Below, in pieces: positions 16,561-24,990 of a DNA stretch of 64,000 bases (positions are counted from its first letter, which is position 1; each line of letters begins with the position of its first letter). The notes under the pieces were generated by a model. It did not search any database and was not told the origin of the DNA. It was given only the letters and a program-made list of their open reading frames with translations. The position numbers and the translations under genes were made by a program. Source of the stretch: Microbacteriaceae bacterium (lineage in GTDB: Bacteria > Actinomycetota > Actinomycetes > Actinomycetales > Microbacteriaceae); contig RDDZ01000126.1 of the NCBI GenBank assembly GCA_003852775.1, positions 1-64,000 on the forward strand, in the 5' to 3' direction.

Positions 16561-17682
16561 TCAGGCGGAAGCGCGCACCGAACGCTGCTCGACGCCGACG
16601 TACTCCGACAGCGGACGGATGAGCGCGTTCGACGCCGCCTGCTCGCGGATGTGGGCCGTCCAGCCCGTCACGCGGGCCGCGACGAAGAGCGGCGTGAACA
16701 GCTCCGTCTCGAAGCCCATGAGGTGGTAGGCCGGGCCCGACGGGTAGTCGAGGTTCGGCTTGATGCCCTTGCGGTCGTCCATCGCCTTCTCGAGGCGGTC
16801 GTAGAGCTCGCCGAGGTCGGGGCGCTCGTACGACTCGAGGAGCGTGTCGAGGGCCTTCTTCATGGTCGGCACACGCGAGTCGCCGTTCTTGTAGACCCGG
16901 TGGCCGAAGCCCATGATCTTGCGCTTCTGGGCGAGCGCGTCGTCGAGCCACTCCTCGGCGCGGTCGGCCGAGCCGATCTCGTCGAACATGTGCATGACGG
17001 CCTCGTTCGCGCCGCCGTGCAGCGCGCCCTTGAGCGCCCCGATCGCCCCCGTGACGGCCGAGTAGAGGTCGGCCGTGGTGGAGGTGATGACGCGTGCGGT
17101 GAAGGTCGAGGCGTTGAAAGAGTGCTCGGCGTACAGGATCATCGACACGTCGAAGGCGTCGACGACCACGAGCTCCGGCACCTCGCCGAAGGTCATGTGC
17201 AGGAAGTTGGCCGAGTAGCCGAGGTCGTCGCGCGGCTCGACGACGTCGAGACCGCGGCGACGGCGCTGCGTGTAGGCCACGATCGCCGGAAGCTCGGCGA
17301 ACAGACGCTTGGCCTGGTCGAGCTGGGCCTCGGGGCTCTGGTCGCCCGTCGTGGCGTCGGCCGCACCGATCGCCGAGACGGCCGTGCGCACGACGTCCAT
17401 CGGGTGGGCCTCGAGCGGCAGCAGGTCGATCGCGTGCTTGGCGACCGCCGAGAGGCGGCGGTTCGCGCGCTCGAACGACTGGAACTCCTCGAGCTCGGCG
17501 GCCGTCGGCAGCTCGCCGTGCCACAGCAGGTAGGCGACCTCCTCGAAGGTGCACTTCTCCGAGAGCTCCTGCACGGGGTACCCGCGGTACAGCAGGGAGT
17601 TCGTCTCGGGGTTGACCTTGGAGATCGCGGTGACGTCGACGACGACGCCCGCGAGCCCCTTCTTGATGTCGGTGTCGGACAT
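16561..17682 (-). CDS. prpC: 2-methylcitrate synthase / citrate synthase II
   Basis: A 373-residue citrate-synthase-family enzyme, joining propionyl-CoA (or acetyl-CoA) to oxaloacetate. Catalytic residues lie in GALHGGANE (His), MGFGHRVYK (His) and NLDYPSG (Asp). The short N-terminus (GLAGVVVDVTAISKVNPETN) is of the PrpC/type II kind. It is last in the operon gntR-prpD-prpB-prpC, one base after prpB, so 2-methylcitrate synthase is the main role. Confidence 0.93.
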   Translation of the reverse strand: MSDTDIKKGLAGVVVDVTAISKVNPETNSLLYRGYPVQELSEKCTFEEVAYLLWHGELPTAAELEEFQSFERANRRLSAVAKHAIDLLPLEAHPMDVVRTAVSAIGAADATTGDQSPEAQLDQAKRLFAELPAIVAYTQRRRRGLDVVEPRDDLGYSANFLHMTFGEVPELVVVDAFDVSMILYAEHSFNASTFTARVITSTTADLYSAVTGAIGALKGALHGGANEAVMHMFDEIGSADRAEEWLDDALAQKRKIMGFGHRVYKNGDSRVPTMKKALDTLLESYERPDLGELYDRLEKAMDDRKGIKPNLDYPSGPAYHLMGFETELFTPLFVAARVTGWTAHIREQAASNALIRPLSEYVGVEQRSVRASA

Positions 17683-17683
17683 G

Positions 17684-18592
17684 TCAGCTCCTGTTGTTCT
17701 TCAGATCGAAGGTGAAGACGCCGGCGTCGAACTCCGAGTAGGCGGCGTAGTCGACGAGTTCGTACAGCCTCGCACGCGTCTGCATCTCGGGCACGCGGGA
17801 CTCGAGCGAGCCCTCGGCGAGGATCGTCTCGAGGCCCCGCTCGGCAGCTCCCATCGCGAGTCGCAGGAGGCTCACCGGGAAGATGACGATGTTCACCCCC
17901 ACGTCGGCGAGCTGCTGCGTCGTGAACAGGTCGCTCTTGCCGAACTCGGTCATGTTCGCGAGGATCGGCACATCGACCGCCGCGCGGATGGCCTCGAACT
18001 CGGCGAGGTCGGCCATCGCCTCGGGGAAGATCGCATCGGCGCCCGCGTCGACGAGCTTCTTCGCGCGGTCCTTCGCCGCCTCGAGCCCCTCGACGCCGCG
18101 GATGTCGGTGCGCGCCATGATGAGGAAGTCGGGGTCGCGACGCGCCTCGACGGCGGCCTTGATGCGCTTGAGCGCGGTCGCCTCGTCGACGACGGCCTTG
18201 CCGTCGAGGTGGCCGCAGCGCTTCGGGTTGACCTGGTCCTCGAGGTGCATGCCCGAGATCCCGGCGTCTTCGAGCATCTGCACGGTACGCGCGACGTTCA
18301 TGGGCTCGCCGAAGCCGGTGTCGGCGTCGATGAGCGTCGGCAGGTCGGTCACGCGGGCGATCTGGCCGCCGCGGCCCGCTACCTCCGTGAGCGTCGTGAG
18401 GCCGATGTCCGGCAGCCCGAGGTCGGCCGCGAGCACGGCGCCTGAGATGTAGACGCCCTCGAAGCCCTTGTCCTGGATCAGGGCGGCCGACAGCGGGTTG
18501 AAGGCGCCCGGCACCCGGAGGAGCTCGCCGGAGGCGAGCTTCTCGCGGAACGCGCGGCGCTTGGCGGATGCGGTGAGCTTCGAGTGCAGCAT
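17684..18592 (-). CDS. prpB: Methylisocitrate lyase
   Basis: A 302-residue isocitrate-lyase-family TIM barrel that splits 2-methylisocitrate to pyruvate and succinate. The catalytic loop KRCGH is present (in NPKRCGHLDGK), together with DADTGFGEP and MARTDIRGVEG. Its ATG shares one base with the prpD stop codon (TGATG), so translation is coupled. Confidence 0.95.
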   Translation of the reverse strand: MLHSKLTASAKRRAFREKLASGELLRVPGAFNPLSAALIQDKGFEGVYISGAVLAADLGLPDIGLTTLTEVAGRGGQIARVTDLPTLIDADTGFGEPMNVARTVQMLEDAGISGMHLEDQVNPKRCGHLDGKAVVDEATALKRIKAAVEARRDPDFLIMARTDIRGVEGLEAAKDRAKKLVDAGADAIFPEAMADLAEFEAIRAAVDVPILANMTEFGKSDLFTTQQLADVGVNIVIFPVSLLRLAMGAAERGLETILAEGSLESRVPEMQTRARLYELVDYAAYSEFDAGVFTFDLKNNRS

Positions 18593-20106
18593 CAGAACAG
18601 ACCCTCCGGAGCGGTCGGCAGGCCCGAGGCGACGACGTTGAGCTCGGCCACCTCGGCGGCGGTGAGCTCGGGCAGGCGCTCCGCGAGGCCGAGGAAGCGC
18701 TCGATCTCGGCGTCGGGGAGCACGCCCGCGGCGAGGGTGCGGAACTTCTTGACGTAGTCGGCACGCACGAACGGACGGGCACCGAGCGGGTGCGCGTCGG
18801 CCACGGCGATCTCCTCGACGAGACGGCCGCCGTCGGCGAGGTCGATCTCGACGCGGCCGCCGAAGGCCTTCTCATCCGGGTCCTCCGAGTGGTAGCGGCG
18901 CGTCCACTCCGGGTCCTCGGCGGTCGTGACCTTGTTCCAGAGGGCCACCGTGTCCGGGCGACCGGCGCGCTCCGGGGCGTAGGAGCCCACGTGATCCCAC
19001 GCGCCGTCCTGCAGCGCGACCGTGAAGATGTACGGGATCGAGTGGTCGAGCGTCTCGCGGCTCGCCGTCGGGTCGTACTTCTGCGGGTCGCCCGAGCCCG
19101 AGCCGATCACGTAGTGCGTGTGGTGGCTCGTGTGCAGCACGATCGCGCGGATGTTCGCGGGGTCGCGCAGCTCCGGGCGCTCGTTGCCGAGGCGGCGGGC
19201 GAGGTCGATCCACGCCTGCGCCTGGTACTCGGCCGAGTGCTCCTTCGTGTAGCTGTCGAGGATGGCGCGCTTGGGCTCGCCCCGCTCGGGCAGCGGCACC
19301 TCGTAGCGGCCCTCGGGGCCGTCGAGCAGCCACGCGATGACGCCGTCCTCGCCCTCCCAGATGGGCGCCGGCGAGGTCTGGCCGCGCATCGCGCGATCGA
19401 TCGCCTCGACGGCCATCTTGCCGGCGAACGCCGGGGCGTGAGCCTTCCAGGTGGAGATCTGGCCCTTGCGCGACTGACGCGTCGCGGTGGTCGTGTGGAG
19501 CGCCTGGCCGATGGCCTGGTAGATCACCTCGGCATCGAGGCCGAGGAGGGTGCCGATGCCCGCGGCGGCCGACGGGCCGAGGTGGGCGACGTGGTCGATC
19601 TTGTGCTTGTGGAGGCTGATGGCGCGCACGAGGTCCATCTGGATCTCGTAGCCGGTCGCGATGCCGCGCACGAGGGCGCGTCCGTCGGCGCCCGCGTGCT
19701 GGGCGACCGCGAGGATCGGCGGGATGTTGTCGCCCGGGTGCGAGTACTCCGCGGCGAGGAAGGTGTCGTGGTAGTCGAGCTCCCGCACGGCGACGCCGTT
19801 CGCCCAGGCGGCCCACTCGGCCTGGTAGTCGCCCTCGACGCCGAAGACGCGGGCGCCCGCGTGGCCGGGACGCGCATCCGCCTGGGGGCGCGCCTGCGCC
19901 TGACCCCGGGCGGCGACGACCGGGCCGCGGGAGAGCGACGCGACCGCGACCGACGCGTTGTCGATGACGCGGTTGATGATCATCTCGACGACCTCGGGCT
20001 CGACGGCGACCGGGTCGACCGCGACCTGTGCGATCTTCCAGGCGAGCTCGTCCTCGCGGGCGAGTCCCTCGTCGCTGCGGTGGGTGCGGACGGTGTGGAG
20101 CTTCAT
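18592..20106 (-). CDS. prpD: 2-methylcitrate dehydratase (MmgE/PrpD family)
   Basis: A 504-residue MmgE/PrpD protein dehydrating 2-methylcitrate to methylaconitate. Family motifs: [41 protein letters not shown] and [15 protein letters not shown]. PrpD is the cofactor-free route, and no AcnD or PrpF gene is visible here. It follows gntR by 17 bases in the same direction. Confidence 0.93.
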   Translation of the reverse strand: MKLHTVRTHRSDEGLAREDELAWKIAQVAVDPVAVEPEVVEMIINRVIDNASVAVASLSRGPVVAARGQAQARPQADARPGHAGARVFGVEGDYQAEWAAWANGVAVRELDYHDTFLAAEYSHPGDNIPPILAVAQHAGADGRALVRGIATGYEIQMDLVRAISLHKHKIDHVAHLGPSAAAGIGTLLGLDAEVIYQAIGQALHTTTATRQSRKGQISTWKAHAPAFAGKMAVEAIDRAMRGQTSPAPIWEGEDGVIAWLLDGPEGRYEVPLPERGEPKRAILDSYTKEHSAEYQAQAWIDLARRLGNERPELRDPANIRAIVLHTSHHTHYVIGSGSGDPQKYDPTASRETLDHSIPYIFTVALQDGAWDHVGSYAPERAGRPDTVALWNKVTTAEDPEWTRRYHSEDPDEKAFGGRVEIDLADGGRLVEEIAVADAHPLGARPFVRADYVKKFRTLAAGVLPDAEIERFLGLAERLPELTAAEVAELNVVASGLPTAPEGLF

Positions 20107-20123
20107 GGGCTCTCCTTACTTGC

Positions 20124-20771
20124 TCATGAGGCGGTCGCCTCGAGGATGTGGCGCAGACTCGCGTGCAGGTGCACGGCGGTCGCGTGGCGGGCCAGGTCGG
20201 AGTCTCCGTCGCGGATCGCCTCGGCGATGAGGCGGTGCTCGGCGGCAGCGCGCTCGAGCCGCGCGGGGTCGTCCTGCGCGAGGCGGCGGATGCGCTGCAG
20301 GTGGGTGCGGACGCCCCGCAGCGCGCTCGCGAACGCGGCGTTGCCGATGCTCGTGTCGATGGCCTCGTCGAAGCGCGCGACGAGCCCGTAGTAGGCCTCG
20401 AGCTCGTGGGCGCGCACGAGGTCGACGGCGCCGTCGAACTCGGCGGCGAGTTCGGCGAACACGGCCTCGTCGCGGCGTTCGGCGGCGAGTGCGGCGGCGG
20501 CGGTCTCGAGCGCCTCCCGCAGCTCGAAGAGGCCGCGCACGTCGGCGATGTCGACCGACGAGACGACGAGTCCGCGGCCGGACTGTGCCTCGACGAGCCC
20601 CTCGGCGGAGAGGCGCGAGAGCGCCTCGCGGAGGGGCGTTCGGGAGACGCCGAGACGGGCTGCCTGCTCCACCTCACCGAGCACCGTGCCGGGCGCGAGG
20701 CGCCACTGCAGGATCTCGTCCCGCAGCGCCTCGTAGGCGCGATCGCTCGCGCGTCCGCCGGGCATGCTCAC
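20124..20771 (-). CDS. GntR-family (FCD) regulator of the prp operon
   Basis: A 215-residue regulator: N-terminal winged helix (LAPGTVLGEVEQAARLGVSRTPLREALSRL, split here over about 26-55) and a C-terminal all-helical FCD ligand domain with the HRLIAEAIRDGD region. As first gene of the prp operon it is the obvious local regulator, probably sensing a propionate-pathway intermediate. GTG (20771) and ATG (20765) are both possible starts; a TATACA -10 eight bases before the GTG favours a leaderless GTG start. GTATAC sits on that -10. Confidence 0.88.
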   Translation of the reverse strand: MSMPGGRASDRAYEALRDEILQWRLAPGTVLGEVEQAARLGVSRTPLREALSRLSAEGLVEAQSGRGLVVSSVDIADVRGLFELREALETAAAALAAERRDEAVFAELAAEFDGAVDLVRAHELEAYYGLVARFDEAIDTSIGNAAFASALRGVRTHLQRIRRLAQDDPARLERAAAEHRLIAEAIRDGDSDLARHATAVHLHASLRHILEATAS

Positions 20772-20779
20772 AGCTTCAA

Positions 20780-20786
20780 TGTATAC
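20780..20786 (-). promoter_or_regulatory. prp operon -10 overlapped by a GTATAC operator core
   Basis: TATACA on the minus strand (20785-20780) lies eight bases before the gntR GTG, and the palindromic GTATAC core (20781-20786) covers it. Binding of a GntR protein here would block initiation. Confidence 0.5.
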
Positions 20787-20817
20787 ACTCGACCACGGTT
20801 ACGCTACGGAATAGCCC

Positions 20818-20853
20818 AAGAAGGCCCCGCTTGTATACAAGCGGGGCCTTCTT
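20818..20853. terminator. 36-bp perfect palindrome: terminator with gnt-type operator core
   Basis: Positions 20818-20853 are perfectly palindromic about 20835/20836, with arms AAGAAGGCCCCG/CGGGGCCTTCTT and the centre CTTGTATACAAG. As RNA it makes a GC-rich stem ending in UUCUU, suitable to end the transcript of the 20895-21464 gene. The centre equals the core of the Bacillus subtilis GntR operator (ATACTTGTATACAAGTAT), so it may also bind the adjacent GntR regulator. Confidence 0.75.
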
Positions 20854-20894
20854 CATGCGTTCCCTCCATCAGGGACACACGGATGCACGACGGG

Positions 20895-21464
20895 TCACTT
20901 CACGACCGCGAAGCCGCCCGTCCAGCCGACCTTCTCGCCGACCGCGAGGGTGAGCTGCAGGAAGCCGATCGCCTCGAGCTCGCGGGCCCGCGTGAGTGCG
21001 CCGGCGTCCTCGCCGCGGAGTCCCGCCGTACGCACGACGGCGAGCAGCGCGTCCTTGGCATCCTGGTCGTCACCGGCGACGAGCACGGTCGTGGGCTGAT
21101 CGCCCACGACGCCCGACGCAAGGGTCGCCGCGAAGTTCGTGTTGAAGGCCTTGAGCACCTTCGACTGCGGCAGCTTCTCTGCGATGACGGCCGCCGCCGA
21201 CGAGTCGGCGGGCACCACGAGACGGTCGAAGGTCGAGAAGTCGAGCGGGTTCGTGATGTCGACGACGACCTTGCCCGCGAGCTGCTCGCGGTAGGTCTTG
21301 ACGACGTCGTCGATCGCCGGGTACGGCACGGCGAGCACGACGATGTCCCCCGTGAGCTCGTGGAAGCCGCGCGAGACGAGCTGAACCTCCGCTCCGCCCT
21401 TGCCTGCGAGGCCGGCGATGGCGCCGCCCATGTTGCCCGTGCCGATGATGCTGATCGAGGTCAT
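20895..21464 (-). CDS. NADPH-dependent F420 reductase-like oxidoreductase
   Basis: A 189-residue Rossmann protein: N-terminal dinucleotide motif ISIIGTGNMGGAIAGL, then VVLAVPYPAIDDVV, VVDITNPLDF and KAFNTNFAATL. This is the NPD/F420-oxidoreductase family; whether F420 or only NADPH is used cannot be read from sequence. GGAAGGA precedes the ATG at 21464; an upstream in-frame TTG (21479) is less likely. It is divergent from a MarR gene and shares its regulatory region. Confidence 0.8.
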   Translation of the reverse strand: MTSISIIGTGNMGGAIAGLAGKGGAEVQLVSRGFHELTGDIVVLAVPYPAIDDVVKTYREQLAGKVVVDITNPLDFSTFDRLVVPADSSAAAVIAEKLPQSKVLKAFNTNFAATLASGVVGDQPTTVLVAGDDQDAKDALLAVVRTAGLRGEDAGALTRARELEAIGFLQLTLAVGEKVGWTGGFAVVK

Positions 21465-21484
21465 TCCGGATCCTTCCAAAAGGT

Positions 21485-21539
21485 TGTTGCGTCAACAGTA
21501 GGACAAATTGGTTGTTGCTGCAACCATCGTGCGTAGACT
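21485..21539. promoter_or_regulatory. Divergent promoter with MarR operators
   Basis: Two inverted repeats lie between the genes: TGTTG-CGT-CAACA (21485-21497) and TGGTTG-N6-CAACCA (21509-21526). On the plus strand TTGTTG (21512-21517) and TAGACT (21534-21539) are 16 bases apart, the latter seven bases before the marR ATG. On the minus strand TTGCAG (21523-21518) and TACTGT (21500-21495) are 17 bases apart. Each repeat overlaps a promoter element of one or both genes. Confidence 0.55.
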
Positions 21540-21546
21540 GGTCCCC

Positions 21547-22038
21547 ATGACCCGACTCGTCCCGCGTCTCGACGCCGAGGAATCGGCCGCCTGGCTCTCG
21601 CTCGTGAGCCTGCTCGAGCTGCTGCCCAGCGCGCTCGACTCCCAGCTCCAGCGGGACTCCGGCCTCACCCACTACGAGTTCGCGGTGCTGTCCAACCTGC
21701 GCTTCTCCCCCGACCAGACACAGCGCATGAGCGCCCTCGCGACCGCCACCAACGCGACCCTCCCCCGTCTCTCCCACGTCATCACCCGGCTCGAGAACCG
21801 AGGGCTCGTCGAGCGCGTGCCATGCCCCGAGGACCGCCGCGCCACGAACGCGCGCCTCACGGACGCCGGACGCCGCGACCTCGTGCGCGCGACCCCTGGC
21901 CACATCGAATTCGTGCGCCGCACGGTCATCGACTCGCTCGACCGCGAACAGCTCGACCAACTCACGGCGATCGCGTCGGCGATCACCCGCAAGCTCGACC
22001 CCGAGGGGAAGTTCGCCGCGCTGCCCGACCCGCAGTGA
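21547..22038 (+). CDS. MarR-family transcriptional regulator
   Basis: A 163-residue winged-helix regulator. The recognition region reads RMSALATATNATLPRLSHVITRLENRGLVER and the wing contains PCPEDRRATNARLTDAGRRDL. The ATG at 21547 is seven bases after TAGACT, so the mRNA is probably leaderless. Its position opposite the NADPH oxidoreductase and the shared inverted repeats suggest it represses that gene and itself, releasing on binding a small molecule or on oxidation. It contains one Cys (CPEDRR), which could be redox-sensitive; that is speculation. Confidence 0.9.
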   Translation: MTRLVPRLDAEESAAWLSLVSLLELLPSALDSQLQRDSGLTHYEFAVLSNLRFSPDQTQRMSALATATNATLPRLSHVITRLENRGLVERVPCPEDRRATNARLTDAGRRDLVRATPGHIEFVRRTVIDSLDREQLDQLTAIASAITRKLDPEGKFAALPDPQ

Positions 22039-22067
22039 GCCGGGGCATCCGCGACATGCCGCAGCAC

Positions 22068-22073
22068 TAGGCT
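22068..22073 (+). promoter_or_regulatory. -10 box TAGGCT before the leader ORF of the VanY-like gene
   Basis: TAGGCT followed by six bases and the ATG at 22080. The layout is the same as at the leaderless genes of this window. Confidence 0.45.
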
Positions 22074-22079
22074 CGTGCC

Positions 22080-22127
22080 ATGACCGCCGCCCGCGACCCG
22101 CTCGAGAACCTCTTCACGAGACGATGA
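22080..22127 (+). CDS. Possible 15-residue leader ORF coupled to the VanY-like gene
   Basis: ATG at 22080 opens a 15-codon frame (MTAARDPLENLFTRR) whose TGA overlaps the ATG of the peptidase gene (ATGA at 22124-22127). With TAGGCT six bases upstream it would be the first, leaderless ORF on the mRNA. It matches the arrangement before the CNNM gene at 1727. Translation is inferred from context only. Confidence 0.4.
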   Translation: MTAARDPLENLFTRR

Positions 22128-23734
22128 ACCCGAACGACCCGAACACCCCGGCCGACACGCCCACGGAGGCGCTGGGCGGCTGGACCATGCCCTCGACCCC
22201 GCAGGCGGGCGACGGTCAGCCCCCCGCGACCCCGCCTGCGTTCGTGCCGCCTCCGGTCGCCGCGCCGCCCGTCGCTCCGCCCGCCGCGACTCAGCCCACG
22301 ACCGTCATGCCGAGCGCAACCCCCACCGAGGTGCTCGCCCCCGCGGCGGCCGGGGCCGGGTCCGCCCCCGACGGCGAGCTGCGCCGCCCGCGGGACGACC
22401 GCGGTGGCAGGGCCAAGCTGCGGCTCACGAAGCGCGGCCGCGTGCTCCTCATCGCGGGCATCGCCGTGGCGGTCGTCGTCGCGCTCGTCGCGGGTCTGCT
22501 CGTCGCGAACGCCGTCGACGGGCAGAACGCCGCGGCCGAGCTCGAGGACGCCCGCGCCGCGGCCGCCGAGGCCGAGCACGAGTACGACGCCGCGACGACG
22601 GCAGCGGACGAGTCCCTCTCCGCCCTCACGGAGCTCATCGCGGAGGCGGATGCAGGCCTCGCGATCACGGGCGCCGGCCTCGACGAGGAGTCCCGCACGT
22701 CGCTCGCCCAGTCGAGAGAGGAGGCCGACGCCGCAGCGACGGCCGATGCGGAGGCCGCGGAGCTCCTCGACGTGCCCGACGCAACTGTCGACGCCGCGAT
22801 CGGGGCCCGCGAGAACGCCGAGGCCTTCCGCGCCCGAGCCGGCGCGCTCGGGGCGAACGCGGCATCCGAGTCCAAGCGCGCGGAGCGCCTCGCCTCCGCT
22901 GCGGAGTCCCTCCGCTCGTCCATGACCGCCTACCTCTCGGACTCCGCCGCTGTCGGAACCGCGCTGCTCGCCGACCGCGGCGACGCGGCCGACGACACCA
23001 AGTCGGCGCTCCAGACGCTGCTCGACGGGCTCGCCGCCACCGAGCACAACACCTTCGCCGAGACCCTCGCCGCCTACCGCGCGGCCGTCGACGCCGTCAT
23101 CGCCTCGTCGGAGGCGGCGCGAGCCCCGACCCCGGGCGGATCCGGCGTGCGCGTGCCCGACCCCGCATCCGTCACGGCCGTCGTCAACAAGCGGCGCGGG
23201 CTCCCCGCGAGCTACGTGCCGCCGGACCTCGTGATCCCGCCGGGCGTGCCGAACAACAACAACCAGCCCGTGCGCCAGGTGCTCGTGCCCGACCTGCTGC
23301 GGATGCAGGCCGACATGGCCGCGGAGGGCATCACCCTGCGCATCGGCAGCGCCTACCGCAGCTACGCCGACCAGGAGGCGATCTACAACCGCTTCGTGCG
23401 CAACGAGGGCGTCGCGGGGGCGGACACGCACTCGGCGCGCCCCGGCAACTCCGAGCACCAGACCGGTCTCGCGCTCGACCTCGACGACGGCACCGGCTGC
23501 AACCTCAGCACGTGCTTCAAGGACAAGCCGGGCGGCATCTGGCTCGCGGCCAACGCGTGGAAGTACGGCTTCATCCTGCGCTACGGCGACGGGTGGCAGC
23601 ACATCGTGGGTTACCGCTTCGAGCCGTGGCACTACCGCTACGTGGGTGTCGACGTCGCGACGGACATGCACGACAAGGGCATCAAGACGCTCGAGGAGTA
23701 CTACGGCCTCCCCGCGGCGCCCGACTACGGGTGA
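22124..23734 (+). CDS. Membrane-anchored VanY-like D,D-carboxypeptidase
   Basis: A 536-residue protein. Order: cytoplasmic Pro/Ala/Thr-rich tail (1-105), one transmembrane segment (about 107-129), a long Ala/Glu-rich helical, probably coiled-coil region (about 130-340), then an M15B/VanY peptidase domain (about 380-530). Metallopeptidase motifs are SAYRSYADQEAIYN, SARPGNSEHQTGLALDLDD and EPWHYRYVG, including the zinc His/Asp/His ligands. It should trim D-Ala from peptidoglycan stems outside the membrane. The long helical stalk is unusual and may place the domain within the wall. Confidence 0.88.
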   Translation: MNPNDPNTPADTPTEALGGWTMPSTPQAGDGQPPATPPAFVPPPVAAPPVAPPAATQPTTVMPSATPTEVLAPAAAGAGSAPDGELRRPRDDRGGRAKLRLTKRGRVLLIAGIAVAVVVALVAGLLVANAVDGQNAAAELEDARAAAAEAEHEYDAATTAADESLSALTELIAEADAGLAITGAGLDEESRTSLAQSREEADAAATADAEAAELLDVPDATVDAAIGARENAEAFRARAGALGANAASESKRAERLASAAESLRSSMTAYLSDSAAVGTALLADRGDAADDTKSALQTLLDGLAATEHNTFAETLAAYRAAVDAVIASSEAARAPTPGGSGVRVPDPASVTAVVNKRRGLPASYVPPDLVIPPGVPNNNNQPVRQVLVPDLLRMQADMAAEGITLRIGSAYRSYADQEAIYNRFVRNEGVAGADTHSARPGNSEHQTGLALDLDDGTGCNLSTCFKDKPGGIWLAANAWKYGFILRYGDGWQHIVGYRFEPWHYRYVGVDVATDMHDKGIKTLEEYYGLPAAPDYG

Positions 23735-23764
23735 GCCCCTCCGCAGCGCGTGATGACGACCTGA

Positions 23765-24134
23765 TGGTGGAGATGGGGGGAATTGAACCCCCGTCCATCG
23801 CTGAGATCCTGCGCCTTCTCCGGGCGCAGTCCGTGAAGACGTTCTGCTCGGCTCCGACCTTCGTCACGGACACCTAGGTCGACGAGCCCAGCCCCAGTGA
23901 GAGTCCCACGCGACCCTGGAACTCAGTCGCGCAGCAAGCCCCCTAGATGACGCCAGGGTCCGGATCGGGGGCGAGTCCGGTCTGACGGACGTTCAACTCT
24001 GCTTAGGCAGCGAGAGCGACGTCGGTGCGCTTAACGTTGGCACCTATGGTTTGCAGAGATCGTTAACGAGATGACCCTGCATCCTCGGCCCGCTTCTCGC
24101 AGTTTCACAGGCGATGTCGAAACCGATCATCCCC
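23765..24134 (-). ncRNA. ssrA: Transfer-messenger RNA (tmRNA)
   Basis: A 370-base minus-strand RNA. The 3' end (23765) is CCA-tailed with a T-arm GGGGGTTCAATTCCCCCC; the 5' end at 24134 begins GGGGATGATCGGTTTCGAC, and GGGGATG pairs with CATCTCC of the acceptor 3' side. The tag frame lies at 24041-24003: resume codon GCC, then ANVKRTDVALAA and TAA. This tag style (NVKRTD..ALAA) is typical of Microbacteriaceae. Together with SmpB it rescues stalled ribosomes. CTGCCA (24241-24236) and TATCAT (24217-24212), 18 bases apart, could be its promoter with a short 5' extension removed by processing. Confidence 0.95.
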
Positions 24135-24251
24135 ATGCTCACCTCGCTCGAGGTGGGCCGTCATCACGCGCTGTGGAGTTGCCAATGCGTCGGGAACCGA
24201 CGCAGCCCTTCATGATAGCCGAGGCATCCGCGTGCTGGCAGGATGAGGCGA

Positions 24252-24923
24252 ATGAGCACCATCATCACCGTCCAGGGCCACTTCTCGGCCTGGTACCCCG
24301 CAGAGCGCGCCACCGTCCAGCTGTCCGTCACCGCCGACGGACCGCGACGCGAGGAGGTCCTCTCCTCCGCGACCCGCAGCGTGCAGATCGTCACCGACTC
24401 GGTCAAGGCGCTGCATGATCCGGACGCCGGCCCTGTGACGTGGTGGTCGTCCGACCGCATCCGGGTGTGGGCGCACCGGCCGTGGAACAACCAGGGCAAG
24501 CAGCTCGCCCCCGTGCACAACGCCTCGATCTCGTTCTCGGTCAAGTTCAAGGACTTCGACGCGCTCTCCGAGTGGCTCGCCCAGGTCACGAACGTGCCGG
24601 GCGTGCAGGTCAACGGGATCGACTGGGATCTCACGCACGCGAAGCGCGCGACCGTCACCACCGAGGTCCGTTCGCGCGCCGTGCGCGACGCCGCCGACAA
24701 GGCGCGCGTGTTCGCCCAGGCGATCGGGCTCGGCGAGGTGACCGCGGTCGCGATCGCCGACCCCGGGATGCTGGGCGTGCGGGGCGACGGGACGGACCCC
24801 GCGCCGAGCATGATGCGCGCCGCCTCGTTTGCAGCTCCCTCCCCCGAGGTCGCGGCGTTCGACTTCACGCCCGAGGACATCCACGTCTCGGCGTCGGTCG
24901 ACGCGCGCTTCGAGGCCAGCTGA
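24252..24923 (+). CDS. SIMPL (DUF541) domain protein
   Basis: A 223-residue protein of the SIMPL/DUF541 family: ITVQGHFSAWYPAERATVQLSV at the start, the NASISFSVKFKDFDALSEWL middle, and ARAVRDAADKARVFAQAIGL-like helix (RSRAVRDAADKARVFAQAIG). No signal peptide is visible, so it is predicted cytoplasmic, whereas many relatives are periplasmic. AGGATGAGG precedes the ATG at 24252; an upstream ATG at 24243 is less well placed. It sits between ssrA and smpB on the opposite strand. Function in the family is poorly defined (oxidative-stress and signalling links). Confidence 0.85.
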   Translation: MSTIITVQGHFSAWYPAERATVQLSVTADGPRREEVLSSATRSVQIVTDSVKALHDPDAGPVTWWSSDRIRVWAHRPWNNQGKQLAPVHNASISFSVKFKDFDALSEWLAQVTNVPGVQVNGIDWDLTHAKRATVTTEVRSRAVRDAADKARVFAQAIGLGEVTAVAIADPGMLGVRGDGTDPAPSMMRAASFAAPSPEVAAFDFTPEDIHVSASVDARFEAS

Positions 24924-24930
24924 CATCCGA

Positions 24931-24982
24931 GGTGTCACTTCCTGTCGCTCGGCAGGTCACCGGCGCGACGGGAAGTGACACC
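24931..24982. terminator. Bidirectional terminator between SIMPL gene and smpB
   Basis: GGTGTCACTTCC (24931-24942) and GGAAGTGACACC (24971-24982) are perfect 12-base arms; an inner GTCGC/GCGAC pair extends the stem. It lies between convergent genes. Confidence 0.7.
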
Positions 24983-24990
24983 CCACTCGC

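Noticed and set aside
20808..20834. Second SigR promoter (GGAAT) near the prp operon
   Set aside because: No GTT at 18 or 19 bases spacing.
23765..24134. Prophage or island attachment at ssrA
   Set aside because: No integrase, no repeated 3' end of ssrA, and flanking genes are ordinary core genes.
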